Shown in pieces: positions 24,561 through 33,486 of a stretch of DNA of 64,000 nt. The stretch comes from Avoscillospira_A sp052117125 (GTDB taxonomy: Bacteria > Bacillota > Clostridia > Oscillospirales > Oscillospiraceae): the NCBI RefSeq assembly GCF_052117125.1, contig NZ_JBQKJT010000007.1, positions 124,001 through 188,000 on the forward strand, written 5' to 3'. The translations under genes were made by a program, and so were the position numbers. The notes below the pieces were generated by a model that was given only the letters and a program-made list of their open reading frames with translations, did not search any database and was not told the origin of the DNA. Position 1 is the first letter of the stretch. Each line of letters starts with the position of its first letter.

Positions 24561-24800
24561 GCAATAAAAAAACGCTTCGCCCCAAAACAGGGGCGAAGCG
24601 GCTGCTTCACGGTACCACCCTGATTACCCGGAAAACCGGTATCTCAGCCATCGGATATCGGGGATGAACCGGGCCGCTCCTCACGGCCTGCTCGGAAGTG
24701 GCTGCGATTTTTTCCAACCAAGGGGCTTGCACCGTCTCCCCTCTCGCTTGGGCCTTTCAAAACCGCTCGTTTCCTCATTGCACTGCGTATTTTCTTTCCT
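24561..24800 (-). promoter_or_regulatory. T-box leader of alaS
   Basis: On the minus strand the T-box motif AGGGTGGTACCGTG is at 24608-24621, followed by the antiterminator/terminator pair; terminator CGCTTCGCCCC (24590-24600) with GGGGCGAAGCG (24573-24583) and TTTTTTT. The long stem I region lies at 24680-24795. A GCC triplet in an open loop at 24700-24702 could be the alanine specifier. Charged tRNA-Ala stops transcription, uncharged tRNA allows it. Confidence 0.93.
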
Positions 24801-24828
24801 ATTCTATCACAGTTTTTTCGTTTGTCAA
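24801..24828 (-). promoter_or_regulatory. Promoter of the alaS T-box transcript
   Basis: Minus-strand TTGACA (24823-24828) and TAGAAT (24801-24806) with a 16-base spacer, just before the T-box stem I. Confidence 0.7.
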
Positions 24829-24840
24829 TGGGTTTCCCCA

Positions 24841-25860
24841 TTAAATCAGCCACCGGCGTACAACAGGAATACGGGACAATACCGCATAAACCGCCAAAGA
24901 CAGCGCCAGGATCAAAAAGCTGAACAGAGGAATCGACAGTAGACACGGCAGCTGTGTTACCCGATTCAGAACCATATAATAGAATAGCACATGAACCAGA
25001 TAGACGCAGAATGAACCGCGGGATATGTATCGGCATACCGCTCGGATTCGCTCTGTGTGCGGCGCGTGGCTGAGACAGACACCGTAAGCGCCAGCGGCCA
25101 TCATGGCGACGCCCGGGCTCATTCCCTGCAAAAACTGCTGGTAAAATTGCTCCTGCTCCATGGAATTCCACCAGGAGCCGCCCCAGGTCAGCGCAAAGCC
25201 TGCTGACCACAGGATAACCGAAGTTCGGGGGCTGAGCGGATATTTCTGCAAATAGTATCCTAAAATCCCGTAGCCGATGGCGGCATATGTCATATTCATG
25301 GCCCATTGTGCGGGAATCCCACCCAGTAGACGGAACGGCCAGAAGGTCCGGACGGTAGGATATAAAATACCTAACGCGCACCAGACAGCAATAATATAGT
25401 TCAGCTGCTCCCGGTTGGCGTTACGAATGAGGAGACGGGTTACCGGCAGAAACAGGTACACCAAAAGGATAATATGCAGATAATACAAATGGAACTCATG
25501 CCGGAACAGGATAATATCTTTGATACTCCGCACCAGTGCCACCGTTGTAAAGGTTCCCTCCATATACAGGTGATAGACCGCATAGAATGCGGCCCAGAAA
25601 AAGAGTGCCAGAACAAGACGCAGCATGGAGTGAAAGAACAATTTTTTCAGTCCCAACTCCTTTTGCGGAGACAAAAGCAGCGCTCCGCTGCACATCAGAA
25701 ACAGTGGAACCGCCGGGCGGGCCAATGCACCCCAGAACAGTGCCGCATTCCAGTCAAAGGATGCAAACACTGTGTAGCCCGGCGAACAGGTGTGAATGAT
25801 GATGACGCAGACAATGGCAATGGTTTTGACGAGATCGACGCTGTAGTTTCTCTCTGCCAC
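24841..25860 (-). CDS. Membrane acyltransferase (acyltransferase-3 family)
   Basis: A 339-aa integral membrane protein with about ten helices. The N-terminus ERNYSVDLVKTIAIVCVIIIH carries the conserved His of acyltransferase-3 proteins, which O-acetylate surface sugars or related acceptors. RPAVPLFLMCSGALLL is the typical second helix. A GTG at 25860 has GGGAGAG 7 bases before; the longer open frame has no better start. It overlaps none but begins 25 bases after the MalY-like gene, and is probably in the same transcript. The acceptor is not visible from context. Confidence 0.88.
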   Translation of the reverse strand: MAERNYSVDLVKTIAIVCVIIIHTCSPGYTVFASFDWNAALFWGALARPAVPLFLMCSGALLLSPQKELGLKKLFFHSMLRLVLALFFWAAFYAVYHLYMEGTFTTVALVRSIKDIILFRHEFHLYYLHIILLVYLFLPVTRLLIRNANREQLNYIIAVWCALGILYPTVRTFWPFRLLGGIPAQWAMNMTYAAIGYGILGYYLQKYPLSPRTSVILWSAGFALTWGGSWWNSMEQEQFYQQFLQGMSPGVAMMAAGAYGVCLSHAPHTERIRAVCRYISRGSFCVYLVHVLFYYMVLNRVTQLPCLLSIPLFSFLILALSLAVYAVLSRIPVVRRWLI

Positions 25861-25885
25861 GTTCTTTCTCTCCCTTTTTGTATAC

Positions 25886-27091
25886 TTATGCAGTAAACAC
25901 AAACTGTTTCAGACGGGAAAATGCTTCTTCCAGCAGCGTTTTGGGCAGTGCTACATTCATCCGGATATGACACTTGCCGCCGAATTTCCGGCCGTCCTGC
26001 CATCCGACGCCCACATCGCTCCCCTGCATCAATAGCTGGTCCAAAGAGATGCCGTGTTCTTTACACCAGCCGGCACAGTCCAAATACAGCAAATAGGTAG
26101 CCTGCGGCATGGCAACTTCTACGCCGGGGAAGTACTCCCGAATGAACGATACTGCATAATGAACATTATCAGAGAGCACCTGCCGCAGTTCCAGCATCCA
26201 CCGGGCACCCTGTTCAGAATAGGCTGCGGTCAGGGCGTGCATCGTCATCACGTTCATATGATTATAGAACGAGAGCCCGGCCTCCTGCTCCACCCGGTCT
26301 CGAAGGCGGGGATTGTAGATAATGCGATAACTGCCAATCAGGCCGGCCAGATTGAAGGTCTTGGATGGCGCATACAAACTGATGGTCCGCAGTTTGGCAT
26401 CTTCAGATATGGAATGGGTGGGAATGTGCCGGTTACCATCCAATAACAAATCAGACCAGATCTCATCGGAAATTACATAAACATCGTATTTTTGGAACAG
26501 CTCCATGGCCCGTTCCAACTCCCACCGTTCCCAGACACGGCCCGAAGGATTGTGGGGCGAGCAGAGAATGGCGGCATGGATATGATTCTCCCGGATGGCC
26601 TGTTCCATCTGGTCGAAATCCATGCGCCATACGCCATCTTCATCCCGAACCAGCGGGCTGAAAACCATATTGTAGCCGTTGGCCTTTAATACACGGGTAA
26701 ATCCCACATGGCCCGGCGTATGGAGCAGCACGGGTCCACCCTTGGGACAGATAGCCGCCATGGCGCTGACAATGCCGCCCAGAACGCTGTTATCATAGGC
26801 GATAGCCTCTCTGGGAATTGGTGCTGTCCCCTTCTGCGTCTGATGCCATTGGGAGATGGCCTCATAATATGCGTCCGATGGTTGGAAATACCCATAGACA
26901 GGGTGTGCGGCCCGGCGTACCAAGGCTTCCGGTACTGCCGGGACAGTGGCAAAATTCATATCGGCAATCCACATAGGGATACAGTCGAATCCCGATTTGG
27001 GCGGCTGGGGTGCATTGCCTTGGCCCAAATTGTCCACGGCTTGTGCATCCCAGCCGTGGCGATTGATCACTGAGGTAAAGTCAAACTCCAT
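25886..27091 (-). CDS. MalY/PatB-type PLP-dependent C-S lyase
   Basis: A 401-aa fold-type I aminotransferase-like enzyme. The MalY/PatB start FDCIPMWIADMNFATVPAV is clear, CSPHNPSGRVW binds the cofactor region, SDEIWSDL has the conserved Asp, and YAPSKTFNLAGL contains the PLP lysine (Lys 244). These enzymes cleave cystathionine or cysteine to a thiol, ammonia and an oxoacid. AAAGGAG lies 8 bases before the ATG. A stem-loop separates it from the U32 gene upstream. Confidence 0.93.
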   Translation of the reverse strand: MEFDFTSVINRHGWDAQAVDNLGQGNAPQPPKSGFDCIPMWIADMNFATVPAVPEALVRRAAHPVYGYFQPSDAYYEAISQWHQTQKGTAPIPREAIAYDNSVLGGIVSAMAAICPKGGPVLLHTPGHVGFTRVLKANGYNMVFSPLVRDEDGVWRMDFDQMEQAIRENHIHAAILCSPHNPSGRVWERWELERAMELFQKYDVYVISDEIWSDLLLDGNRHIPTHSISEDAKLRTISLYAPSKTFNLAGLIGSYRIIYNPRLRDRVEQEAGLSFYNHMNVMTMHALTAAYSEQGARWMLELRQVLSDNVHYAVSFIREYFPGVEVAMPQATYLLYLDCAGWCKEHGISLDQLLMQGSDVGVGWQDGRKFGGKCHIRMNVALPKTLLEEAFSRLKQFVFTA

Positions 27092-27105
27092 GACAAACGC
27101 TCCTT

Positions 27106-27135
27106 TGCAAAGCGGCTCCGGAAATCCGGAGCCGC
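27106..27135 (-). terminator. Stem-loop after the U32 gene
   Basis: GCGGCTCCGG (27112-27121) pairs with CCGGAGCCGC (27126-27135) over 4 bases; on the minus strand only CTTTGC follows, so it may terminate weakly. Confidence 0.6.
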
Positions 27136-27141
27136 AGTTAT

Positions 27142-28362
27142 TTATTTGCCGGACAGCGCCACAGCATGGCGCAGAATAGACCAAGCTGGAACTGCCTTGG
27201 GCAATTTCATACGAAATTCCATTTGGGGCGTTCGCGGCTCTGCCAAGGGATTGCCGTCCAAGTCTTTCATCATGGGAACGGTGAAGGAAAAGGGTTTTGT
27301 GTCCGGCCCCACCAGCTCTACTGTATCTCCAGCGGCAAATTTATTGCGCAGACTGAGTGTGGCATTACCCTGATTATCGCAGGCTGTCACCATTGCAATG
27401 ACCTGCCATTCCCGAAGATACCGTGCACTCTCAGTATACTGACCTGGTTCGCCGTAGTAAAAGCCGGTAGAATAGTGGCGGTGGCTGACATGCTCTACTT
27501 CATCCCGCCAGACCGGGTCCACAGGACGGCCTGCGGCCACATCGTCCAGCACATGGCGATATGCACCGGTGACAATGGCAGCGTAGTAGGCAGACTTGGC
27601 CCGGCCTTCCAGCTTGATGCAGTCCACTCCTGCGTCCATCAGATCGTCCAGATGGTCGATCATACACATATCCCGGGAATTCATAATATAGGTACCTTTT
27701 TCGTCCTCAAAGACCGGGAAATACTCCCCGGGCCGTTTTTCTTCCACCAGTGCGTACTGATAGCGGCAGGGCTGGGCACAGGCACCACGGTTGGAGTCGC
27801 GGCCGGTCATGTAGTTGGAAAGCAGGCAGCGGCCGGAATAGCTGACGCACATGGCGCCATGGGCAAAGGTTTCCAACTCCAACTTCTTGGGCGTATTGGA
27901 CCGGATGGTGCGGATTTCCTCTAAAGTCAGTTCCCGTGCCAACACGACTCGCTTAGCGCCCAATTCATACCAGGCAGTGGCACAAGCGTCGTTGGCAATG
28001 GACACCTGGGTGGACACATGACGTTCACAGTTGGGAGCGTATTTTGCTGCCATCTGAAAAACGCCCAGATCTGCCATAATCAGCGCATCCACCCCTGCGT
28101 CATTGAGCCGTTCCAGGTGGGCGGGCAAGTGTGTAATTTCGTCACAACGGGGCATGGTGTTGACCGTTGCATGGACGCGGACGCCGTGGCTGTGGGCGTA
28201 CTCCACCGCCACGGGCAGCTCCTCGTCGGTAAAATTACCGGCGAAGGAGCGCATGCCGAAGCTGGTGCCGGCCAGATACACGGCGTCGGCGCCGTAGAGA
28301 ACGGCAAGGCGCAGCCGTTCCATATCGCCGGCCGGGGCCAGCAGTTCCGGTTTCTTTCTCAT
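27142..28362 (-). CDS. Peptidase U32 family protein
   Basis: A 406-aa protein opening with PELLAPAGDMERLRLAVLYGADAVY, the hallmark of the U32 family, and carrying the Cys cluster GRCLLSNYMTGRDSN-RGACAQPCRYQY (about residues 172-199) that may hold an Fe-S centre. Members such as TrhP/TrhO and RlhA hydroxylate tRNA or rRNA uridine/cytidine; protease activity is doubtful for most. Its ATG overlaps the mltG stop by 4 bases. Which RNA it acts on cannot be read from the sequence. Confidence 0.92.
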   Translation of the reverse strand: MRKKPELLAPAGDMERLRLAVLYGADAVYLAGTSFGMRSFAGNFTDEELPVAVEYAHSHGVRVHATVNTMPRCDEITHLPAHLERLNDAGVDALIMADLGVFQMAAKYAPNCERHVSTQVSIANDACATAWYELGAKRVVLARELTLEEIRTIRSNTPKKLELETFAHGAMCVSYSGRCLLSNYMTGRDSNRGACAQPCRYQYALVEEKRPGEYFPVFEDEKGTYIMNSRDMCMIDHLDDLMDAGVDCIKLEGRAKSAYYAAIVTGAYRHVLDDVAAGRPVDPVWRDEVEHVSHRHYSTGFYYGEPGQYTESARYLREWQVIAMVTACDNQGNATLSLRNKFAAGDTVELVGPDTKPFSFTVPMMKDLDGNPLAEPRTPQMEFRMKLPKAVPAWSILRHAVALSGK

Positions 28363-29786
28363 TCTGCATCATTCTCCAGTTGGGCAAGGAATTGCTCATG
28401 CTCCTGGTTGGTTTCGGAGAAGTGGTGGGTACCATCCGTATCCAGGGCATAGAAGAAGTAATCGGTATTTTCAGGATTCAGTGCTGCTTGAATGCTGGAC
28501 AGACCCGGATTGGCGATGGGACCGACGGGCAAACCAGGGTACCGGCGAGTATTGTAGGGACTGTCCACCATCAGATCCTCTGCTGTCAGGGTTTCCTTAT
28601 GCTCACCCAACGCATAGAGCACGGTAGCGTCGATTTGCAGCAGCGGATAGTCTTTGCTGCAAAGACGGTTATAGATGACGGAACTGATCAAAGGTGATTC
28701 GGATACAGAGGCGGTCTCTTTTTCAATCAGCGATGCGACAATCACAATTTTGTGGAGGTCCATTTGACCAGCGGCAATTTCTTCGCTGCTGAAACCGTTG
28801 GCTTCCATGCGAGCTGTCAGTTCCTGGTTCAGCGTATCGATGGAAGTTTTCATATCCTCAGTAAATTTCCGCTGGAAATTGTCGAGGAACTTTTCCAATA
28901 CCCGTTCCGGATCGTCGCCTACCGCACCGTCGGGCCACGTCCAATCGACGTTGCTGTTATCTTTTTCCGATTTGACCGAGTAGAACTCGTACGTATCCGG
29001 GAACAGGTAGCCCTCCAGCCGGTTTTTCTTTCCGTAGGGCAAGCTCTGCAAAAAGTCATAGGAAAATTGACTGTTGGCCGCAGCGTCGTAAAGGTCTTCA
29101 GCGCGGCAGACACCCTCCTGCTCCAACATGGTAAAAATCTGATCGCAGCTGTAGCCTTCGGGGATGGTCACGGTACGGGTAATCCGGTTGGAGTTACCGG
29201 ACATACCGCTGACCAGTGCATGATAGTCATATACATTGTTGAGTTCATACGTACCGGGGACAATTTTTTCCTCGGCATTGGAGAACCAACAGTAAAAGCG
29301 GAACAGCCACGGCAGATCGATGAGATCATTGGCCTTCAGGGTATCCACAATGTCGGCTATGGTGTCATTTTCACCTACAGTAATGCTGACCGACCGATCC
29401 GGCTTCGTCAGAGCCATGACATCGTCGGCACAGTGCCAGCCGGCAAAGGCCAACAGCACCGAAGCGGCCACGACGGACAACACATAGATCAAAACCCGCC
29501 ATCCGGCTGCCAAACGCTTCTTCGGCGGCTTAATGGGTTCCTCCGGTTCCTCTTCCTCCTGTGTCCAATCCGCATAGATATCGGGGATCTTCGGTTGAAA
29601 CACTTCTTTTTGATAAGACTGCGGTGCGGAATACTCCGGTTCTTGCGGCCGCCCGGACCGCATGATCCGATCCGCATAGTCCAGCTCTTCTCTGGTACTC
29701 TTAATGAGTTCGTCCACATCATCCCCTGCCAGACGTACCAGGTCCGGGTCGTGGTTCAAATCTCTGAGCCAGCGTTCATCTGCCAT
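28359..29786 (-). CDS. mltG: Endolytic murein transglycosylase MltG
   Basis: A 475-aa protein with a long cytoplasmic, acidic and proline-rich N-terminus (about 95 residues, TQEEEEPEEPIKPPKKR), one membrane helix (about 96-118) and an extracellular YceG domain. The LysM-like part DTIADIVDTLKANDLI and the catalytic region ASLIEKETASVSES with the YLFPDTYEF motif are present. MltG cuts nascent glycan strands and sets their length. The cytoplasmic extension is longer than in most homologues. Overlaps the U32 gene. Confidence 0.94.
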   Translation of the reverse strand: MADERWLRDLNHDPDLVRLAGDDVDELIKSTREELDYADRIMRSGRPQEPEYSAPQSYQKEVFQPKIPDIYADWTQEEEEPEEPIKPPKKRLAAGWRVLIYVLSVVAASVLLAFAGWHCADDVMALTKPDRSVSITVGENDTIADIVDTLKANDLIDLPWLFRFYCWFSNAEEKIVPGTYELNNVYDYHALVSGMSGNSNRITRTVTIPEGYSCDQIFTMLEQEGVCRAEDLYDAAANSQFSYDFLQSLPYGKKNRLEGYLFPDTYEFYSVKSEKDNSNVDWTWPDGAVGDDPERVLEKFLDNFQRKFTEDMKTSIDTLNQELTARMEANGFSSEEIAAGQMDLHKIVIVASLIEKETASVSESPLISSVIYNRLCSKDYPLLQIDATVLYALGEHKETLTAEDLMVDSPYNTRRYPGLPVGPIANPGLSSIQAALNPENTDYFFYALDTDGTHHFSETNQEHEQFLAQLENDAE

Positions 29787-29811
29787 ACAATAACTCCGTT
29801 TCTGTAGGGGT

Positions 29812-30366
29812 TCAGGACTGTGCTTCCGTCAGCAGCATACCGGCGGCCACTTGTGCGGCAGCTTCTGCACCGCACAGTATCTCTGCCAGTTTCCAACCAA
29901 ACAGCATCGCTGTGCCGGGACCGCGGCTGGTGATCAGGCGGCCATCTACCACTACGGGTGCATCCGGAACATACCGGCAATCACCCAACTGCGGCTCCGT
30001 GCCGGGATAGCCAGTGACGGTTTTGCCGGAAGTCAGGCCCAGACGGGCCAGCACCGTGGGCCCGGCGCAGATGGCAGCCACATACTTTCCGTCGTTCCAG
30101 GCCTTGCTGACGGCAGCCAGCGCCGTTTCCGAACCGTTAATGGATGCCACACCACCCAAACCGCCAGGCAGTACAATCATATCCATGGCATCCAGATCCA
30201 TTGCTTCCACCGTGCAGTCTGCGGTAACGGTAATATTATGGGAACCGGTGATCTGAAGGCCGCCGATACCAGCTGTCTTCACTTTGACGCCGCAACGGCG
30301 CAGAATATCTACCGGGGCTATGGCCTCGACTTCTTCGAATCCGGTTCCAAGAATGACATATACCAT
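29812..30366 (-). CDS. DJ-1/PfpI family protein
   Basis: A 184-aa protein of the DJ-1/ThiJ branch: VYVILGTGFEEVEAIAPVDILRR at the start with the conserved Glu, and the nucleophile elbow AAICAGPTVLARLG with Cys 100. Members act as glyoxalase III or deglycase type enzymes, or chaperones. It sits between tmk (3 bases away) and mltG (25 bases) on the same strand. Start chosen at the ATG with GGAGG nearby (GAGGAATAAATT). Confidence 0.92.
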   Translation of the reverse strand: MVYVILGTGFEEVEAIAPVDILRRCGVKVKTAGIGGLQITGSHNITVTADCTVEAMDLDAMDMIVLPGGLGGVASINGSETALAAVSKAWNDGKYVAAICAGPTVLARLGLTSGKTVTGYPGTEPQLGDCRYVPDAPVVVDGRLITSRGPGTAMLFGWKLAEILCGAEAAAQVAAGMLLTEAQS

Positions 30367-30369
30367 AAT

Positions 30370-31038
30370 TTATTCCTCCATACAGTCCAATACAGTTGTA
30401 TAAATCTCGAGTGCGATTTCCTCTGCCGGTCGGATTACACCGTTGCGGACACAGTCAATGGTGGTCCAGCCGCAGAAATGGGCGGTATCTCGAGCGGTAT
30501 CGTAGCAGTGGCGCAGATACCCCTCGTCCAGTTCATGGATATCGGCAGAGCTGCCGCTGGTGCATTGCCGGTGCTGCATTAAAATTAAGGTTTGCTCCAC
30601 CGGCATGTTGAGCCACAGGACCCGATCCGGTCGGGGCAGTTCCATGCGTTCATATTCCAATTCCTCCAGCCAACGGAGAAAGTCATGCTTCTCCCCTTCT
30701 GGCAGCTTGCCCCCCTGATGAATGGCATTAGAAGTTGTGTAGCGGTCGGCGATGAGGACGCCGCCGTTACGGTAGTACTCTCCCCAATCCTGCAAATAGG
30801 ATGCATAGCGGTCCACGGCATAAAAGGTGGATGCTGCGTAGGCGTTAACGGCGTTCGGGTCCTGGCCAAAAGCACCGCCCAGATACAGACGAATCAATGC
30901 TGAGGACTCCTGATCATACCGAGGAAACCGCAGTTGTCGAAAGTCTTTGCCCTCCCGGGCAAGCCTCTCCGTCAGCAAACGGACTTGGGTGGACTTTCCG
31001 CAGCCGTCAGTACCCTCCAAAACAATTAGTTTTCCCAT
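30370..31038 (-). CDS. tmk: Thymidylate kinase
   Basis: A 222-aa P-loop kinase turning dTMP into dTDP. MGKLIVLEGTDGCGKSTQV gives the Walker A motif at residues 9-16, IADRYTTSNAIHQ is the DRY motif, and the lid region is present. The ATG at 31038 overlaps nothing and sits 2 bases after the upstream glycosyltransferase stop, which carries the ribosome site in its last codons (GAGGTG). The frame is open further upstream but only through that gene. Confidence 0.93.
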   Translation of the reverse strand: MGKLIVLEGTDGCGKSTQVRLLTERLAREGKDFRQLRFPRYDQESSALIRLYLGGAFGQDPNAVNAYAASTFYAVDRYASYLQDWGEYYRNGGVLIADRYTTSNAIHQGGKLPEGEKHDFLRWLEELEYERMELPRPDRVLWLNMPVEQTLILMQHRQCTSGSSADIHELDEGYLRHCYDTARDTAHFCGWTTIDCVRNGVIRPAEEIALEIYTTVLDCMEE

Positions 31039-31040
31039 GT

Positions 31041-31763
31041 TCAGGCACCTCTCAGACGTTTGACTGTCACAGCCACCACAAATTTCGGTAGCCGCAGCAT
31101 GCGTTTCCAGCGACGCGGCTCTTTGCACAGCCGGTAGAACCACTCCATACCGATGCGGATGACCCAGTCCGGCGCTCGTTTGAACGTACCGGCAAATGCA
31201 TCCAGAGAGCCGCCCAGCCCGATCATCAGGGACACATTCAAATCCTGTACATGGGCCTGCATAAACCGTTCCTGTTTCGGAGAGCCGAGACAGACAAAGA
31301 GTACATCGGCTCCGGCACGGTTGATGGCATCCACCACAGGGGCTTCCTCTTTGAAATAGCCGTCAGCCATTCCGCAGATTTGCAGCTTTGGGCAGTGGGC
31401 CAACATATTCTGGGCTGCCAACTCTGCAACACCGGGCTTGCTGCCCAATAAGTAGAGCGTTTTCCCATGTTGCTCCAAAATGGGGAGCAAATGGGTGGCA
31501 AAATCGACACCGGAGACTTTTTCCTTCAAAGGCGTTCCCAAAATCTTCGCTCCCAGCAGGACTCCCACGCCGTCGGGCAACACCAAGGCGGCATTGTTGA
31601 GCAGCTGTTGGAAGGAGGCGTCGCCCATGGCCTCATATACGATTTCGGGGTTGGGCGTTACACAGTAGACAGTCCGGCCTTCTGCCAGGATCGCCTCGGC
31701 CTGTTCCAGCGCTTCGTTCATGGTGACATTGTCGAACTGGACGCCCATTACATCAATTTTCAC
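31041..31763 (-). CDS. WecG/TagA/CpsF family glycosyltransferase
   Basis: A 240-aa cytoplasmic glycosyltransferase. MGVQFDNVTMNEALEQA opens the fold; TPNPEIVYEA, LPDGVGVLLGAKILG and the signature VCLGSPKQERFM are all present. Such enzymes add N-acetylmannosamine(uronic acid) to a lipid-linked sugar at an early step of teichoic acid or antigen synthesis. A GTG at 31763 has GGAGG 8 bases upstream. It heads the tmk, DJ-1, mltG, U32 run under its own promoter, although no other wall-teichoic genes are near. Confidence 0.92.
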   Translation of the reverse strand: MKIDVMGVQFDNVTMNEALEQAEAILAEGRTVYCVTPNPEIVYEAMGDASFQQLLNNAALVLPDGVGVLLGAKILGTPLKEKVSGVDFATHLLPILEQHGKTLYLLGSKPGVAELAAQNMLAHCPKLQICGMADGYFKEEAPVVDAINRAGADVLFVCLGSPKQERFMQAHVQDLNVSLMIGLGGSLDAFAGTFKRAPDWVIRIGMEWFYRLCKEPRRWKRMLRLPKFVVAVTVKRLRGA

Positions 31764-31800
31764 AGAGAATACCTCCAGATTTTGCGTTACATACAGCGCT

Positions 31801-31829
31801 ATCATACCATAGAGCCACCCATTTGTCCA
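31801..31829 (-). promoter_or_regulatory. Promoter of the WecG-like to U32 run
   Basis: Minus-strand TGGACA (31824-31829) and TATGAT (31801-31806) are 17 bases apart. Confidence 0.65.
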
Positions 31830-31951
31830 TGGTCTCAACAACTTCCATGGTGTGAAATGGGCAGAAGCATGGAGGAGACAGTGTTGCTCAAATTGTACAG
31901 TGAAGCGCCTGTGGCGGCGTAAAAATCGGAGCATAATCAGCAGTTTGACAG

Positions 31952-31980
31952 TTTACATTTTCTTTTTACACAATTAAAAT
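31952..31980 (+). promoter_or_regulatory. Promoter of pfkA
   Basis: TTTACA (31952-31957) and TAAAAT (31975-31980) with 17 bases between. About 85 bases of leader follow, with a CTGCC/GGCAG stem before the ribosome site. Confidence 0.6.
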
Positions 31981-32073
31981 AATCATATGCCCATATTGCC
32001 AAAACGGATGCAGCGGCGCAAGTCCCTGCCTGCGGAGCAGTCCGGCAGTCCAATATTAAATGAGGTGTTCAAT

Positions 32074-33051
32074 ATGAGTAGTACTGTTAAGCGCATTGGT
32101 GTTTTGACCAGCGGTGGAGATGCCCCAGGCATGAACGCAGCCATTCGTGCCGTGGTCCGAAGCGCCATCTACCGCGGTATTGAGTGTGTCGGCATCCGGC
32201 GCGGATGGAATGGACTGATTCACGGAGATATTGTAAAAATGGATGCTGAAAGTGTCAATCATATTATCAGCAGTGGAGGCACCATTCTGTATACGGCCCG
32301 CAGTCAGGAATTTATGACAGAGGAAGGCCAAAAGAAAGCGGTGGATACCTGCAAGCTGTTGGGACTGGACGGCATCGTTGCCATCGGTGGCGATGGTACC
32401 TTCCGTGGCGCCCAGGCGCTATCCACCTACGGTATCCCCGTGGTAGGCGTGCCCGCCACCATTGATAACGATATCGCCTGTACCGATTACACACTGGGCT
32501 ACGATACGGCATCCAACACCGCAGTGGAAGCTATTGATAAGCTGCGTGACACTATGCAGTCTCACGAACGCTGTTCTGTGGTGGAGGTCATGGGCCGCAA
32601 TGCCGGCCACCTGGCCATGTATGTGGGTATTGCTGTAGGTGCCACGGCGGTTCTGGTTCCGGAGAAGCCTCTGGACTTTGAAAAGGACGTGATTGAGAAG
32701 ATTCGCACCTCCAGACTGCGTGGTAAAACTCACTATATGATTGTGGTGGCTGAGGGTGTTTCCAGCGCCATGGAAATCGCACAAAAGATCAAGGAAACCA
32801 TCTCACTGGATCCCCGTGTCACTGTTTTGGGTCATATTCAGCGCGGCGGCACGCCTTCTGCCCGTGACCGTGTGATGGCAACCCGGATGGGTTACCACGC
32901 CGTGCAGGTTTTGGCGGAAGGCCGTCAGAACCGATTGGTCTGTACGGTGCGCGGCATTTTGCAGGATGTGGATTTGGCCGAAGGCCTGTCCATGAAAAAG
33001 ACCCTCTCCCAGCAACAGTACGATGTGCTGGAAGCCATGACAGGCGTCTGA
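32074..33051 (+). CDS. pfkA: 6-phosphofructokinase
   Basis: A 325-aa PfkA, normal length. It phosphorylates fructose-6-phosphate in glycolysis. KRIGVLTSGGDAPGMNAAIR is the N-terminal signature; GGDGT (residues 105-109) with Gly, not Asp, at the key position and PATIDND (catalytic Asp 131) point to ATP rather than pyrophosphate as donor; GHIQRGGTPSARDR is the effector/sugar site. The ATG at 32074 has GAGGTG before it. Single gene ended by a strong terminator. Confidence 0.97.
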   Translation: MSSTVKRIGVLTSGGDAPGMNAAIRAVVRSAIYRGIECVGIRRGWNGLIHGDIVKMDAESVNHIISSGGTILYTARSQEFMTEEGQKKAVDTCKLLGLDGIVAIGGDGTFRGAQALSTYGIPVVGVPATIDNDIACTDYTLGYDTASNTAVEAIDKLRDTMQSHERCSVVEVMGRNAGHLAMYVGIAVGATAVLVPEKPLDFEKDVIEKIRTSRLRGKTHYMIVVAEGVSSAMEIAQKIKETISLDPRVTVLGHIQRGGTPSARDRVMATRMGYHAVQVLAEGRQNRLVCTVRGILQDVDLAEGLSMKKTLSQQQYDVLEAMTGV

Positions 33052-33075
33052 TTCTTATTAGATCACAAAGTATCA

Positions 33076-33109
33076 TACCGGCAGCCCACCGGGCTGCCGG
33101 TACATTTTT
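33076..33109 (+). terminator. Terminator of pfkA
   Basis: TACCGGCAGCCC (33076-33087) pairs with GGGCTGCCGGTA (33091-33102), followed by CATTTTT. Confidence 0.9.
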
Positions 33110-33116
33110 ACAAAGT

Positions 33117-33153
33117 GACGACAGGCGGATGGATATACCACCCGCCTGTCGTC
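33117..33153. repeat. 12-bp inverted repeat
   Basis: GACGACAGGCGG (33117-33128) and CCGCCTGTCGTC (33142-33153), 13-base loop, without a T-tract; directly behind the pfkA terminator. Confidence 0.6.
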
Positions 33154-33178
33154 GAAAGGAAGAAAAAAGAAGGAGAAT

Positions 33179-33298
33179 ATGAAAAAAGGTTGCCCAGCCG
33201 TGCCGTTATCTCTTTGTAACGAGGGGGCCTGCCTTGATGGTATCAGTGTATCTTGGGACTTTGAACAGGTCATGAACAAAAATGCAATAGTTTTTTAA
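33179..33298 (+). CDS. Possible 39-aa peptide
   Basis: ATG with AAGGAG only 3 bases upstream, encoding MKKGCPAVPLSLCNEGACLD and ending NAIVF. Three Cys in 20 residues. Spacing is short and no homologue is known to me, so coding is doubtful. Confidence 0.22.
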   Translation: MKKGCPAVPLSLCNEGACLDGISVSWDFEQVMNKNAIVF

Positions 33299-33360
33299 CG
33301 AAAAAGTTCAAAAATTATTGGCTGTTTGTTCATAATTCTTTCAAATTTACCGGTTATACT

Positions 33361-33486
33361 GCAATCATCAAAGACAGACCCACAGCATTCCAAAACTGCT
33401 GTGTTGCGTTATACACCTCTCTTTCTTCTCTCTCCCAGCGAACGGAACGACGTTGCCCTTGATGGGCAGCGTCGTTCTCTTTTTTT
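33361..33486 (+). ncRNA. Candidate small RNA with own terminator
   Basis: A TATACT box (33355-33360) precedes about 120 bases holding a CACAGCA/TGCTGTG hairpin (33381-33403), a pyrimidine-rich single-stranded part (CACCTCTCTTTCTTCTCTC, 33412-33430) and a terminator stem GAACGACGTTGCCC with GGGCAGCGTCGTTC (33445-33477) then TCTTTTTTT. No start codon with ribosome site. The -35 is poor. Confidence 0.45.

Noticed and set aside
28752..29807. 351-codon plus-strand frame opposite mltG
   Set aside because: mltG is certain; the antisense frame lacks a ribosome site and family.
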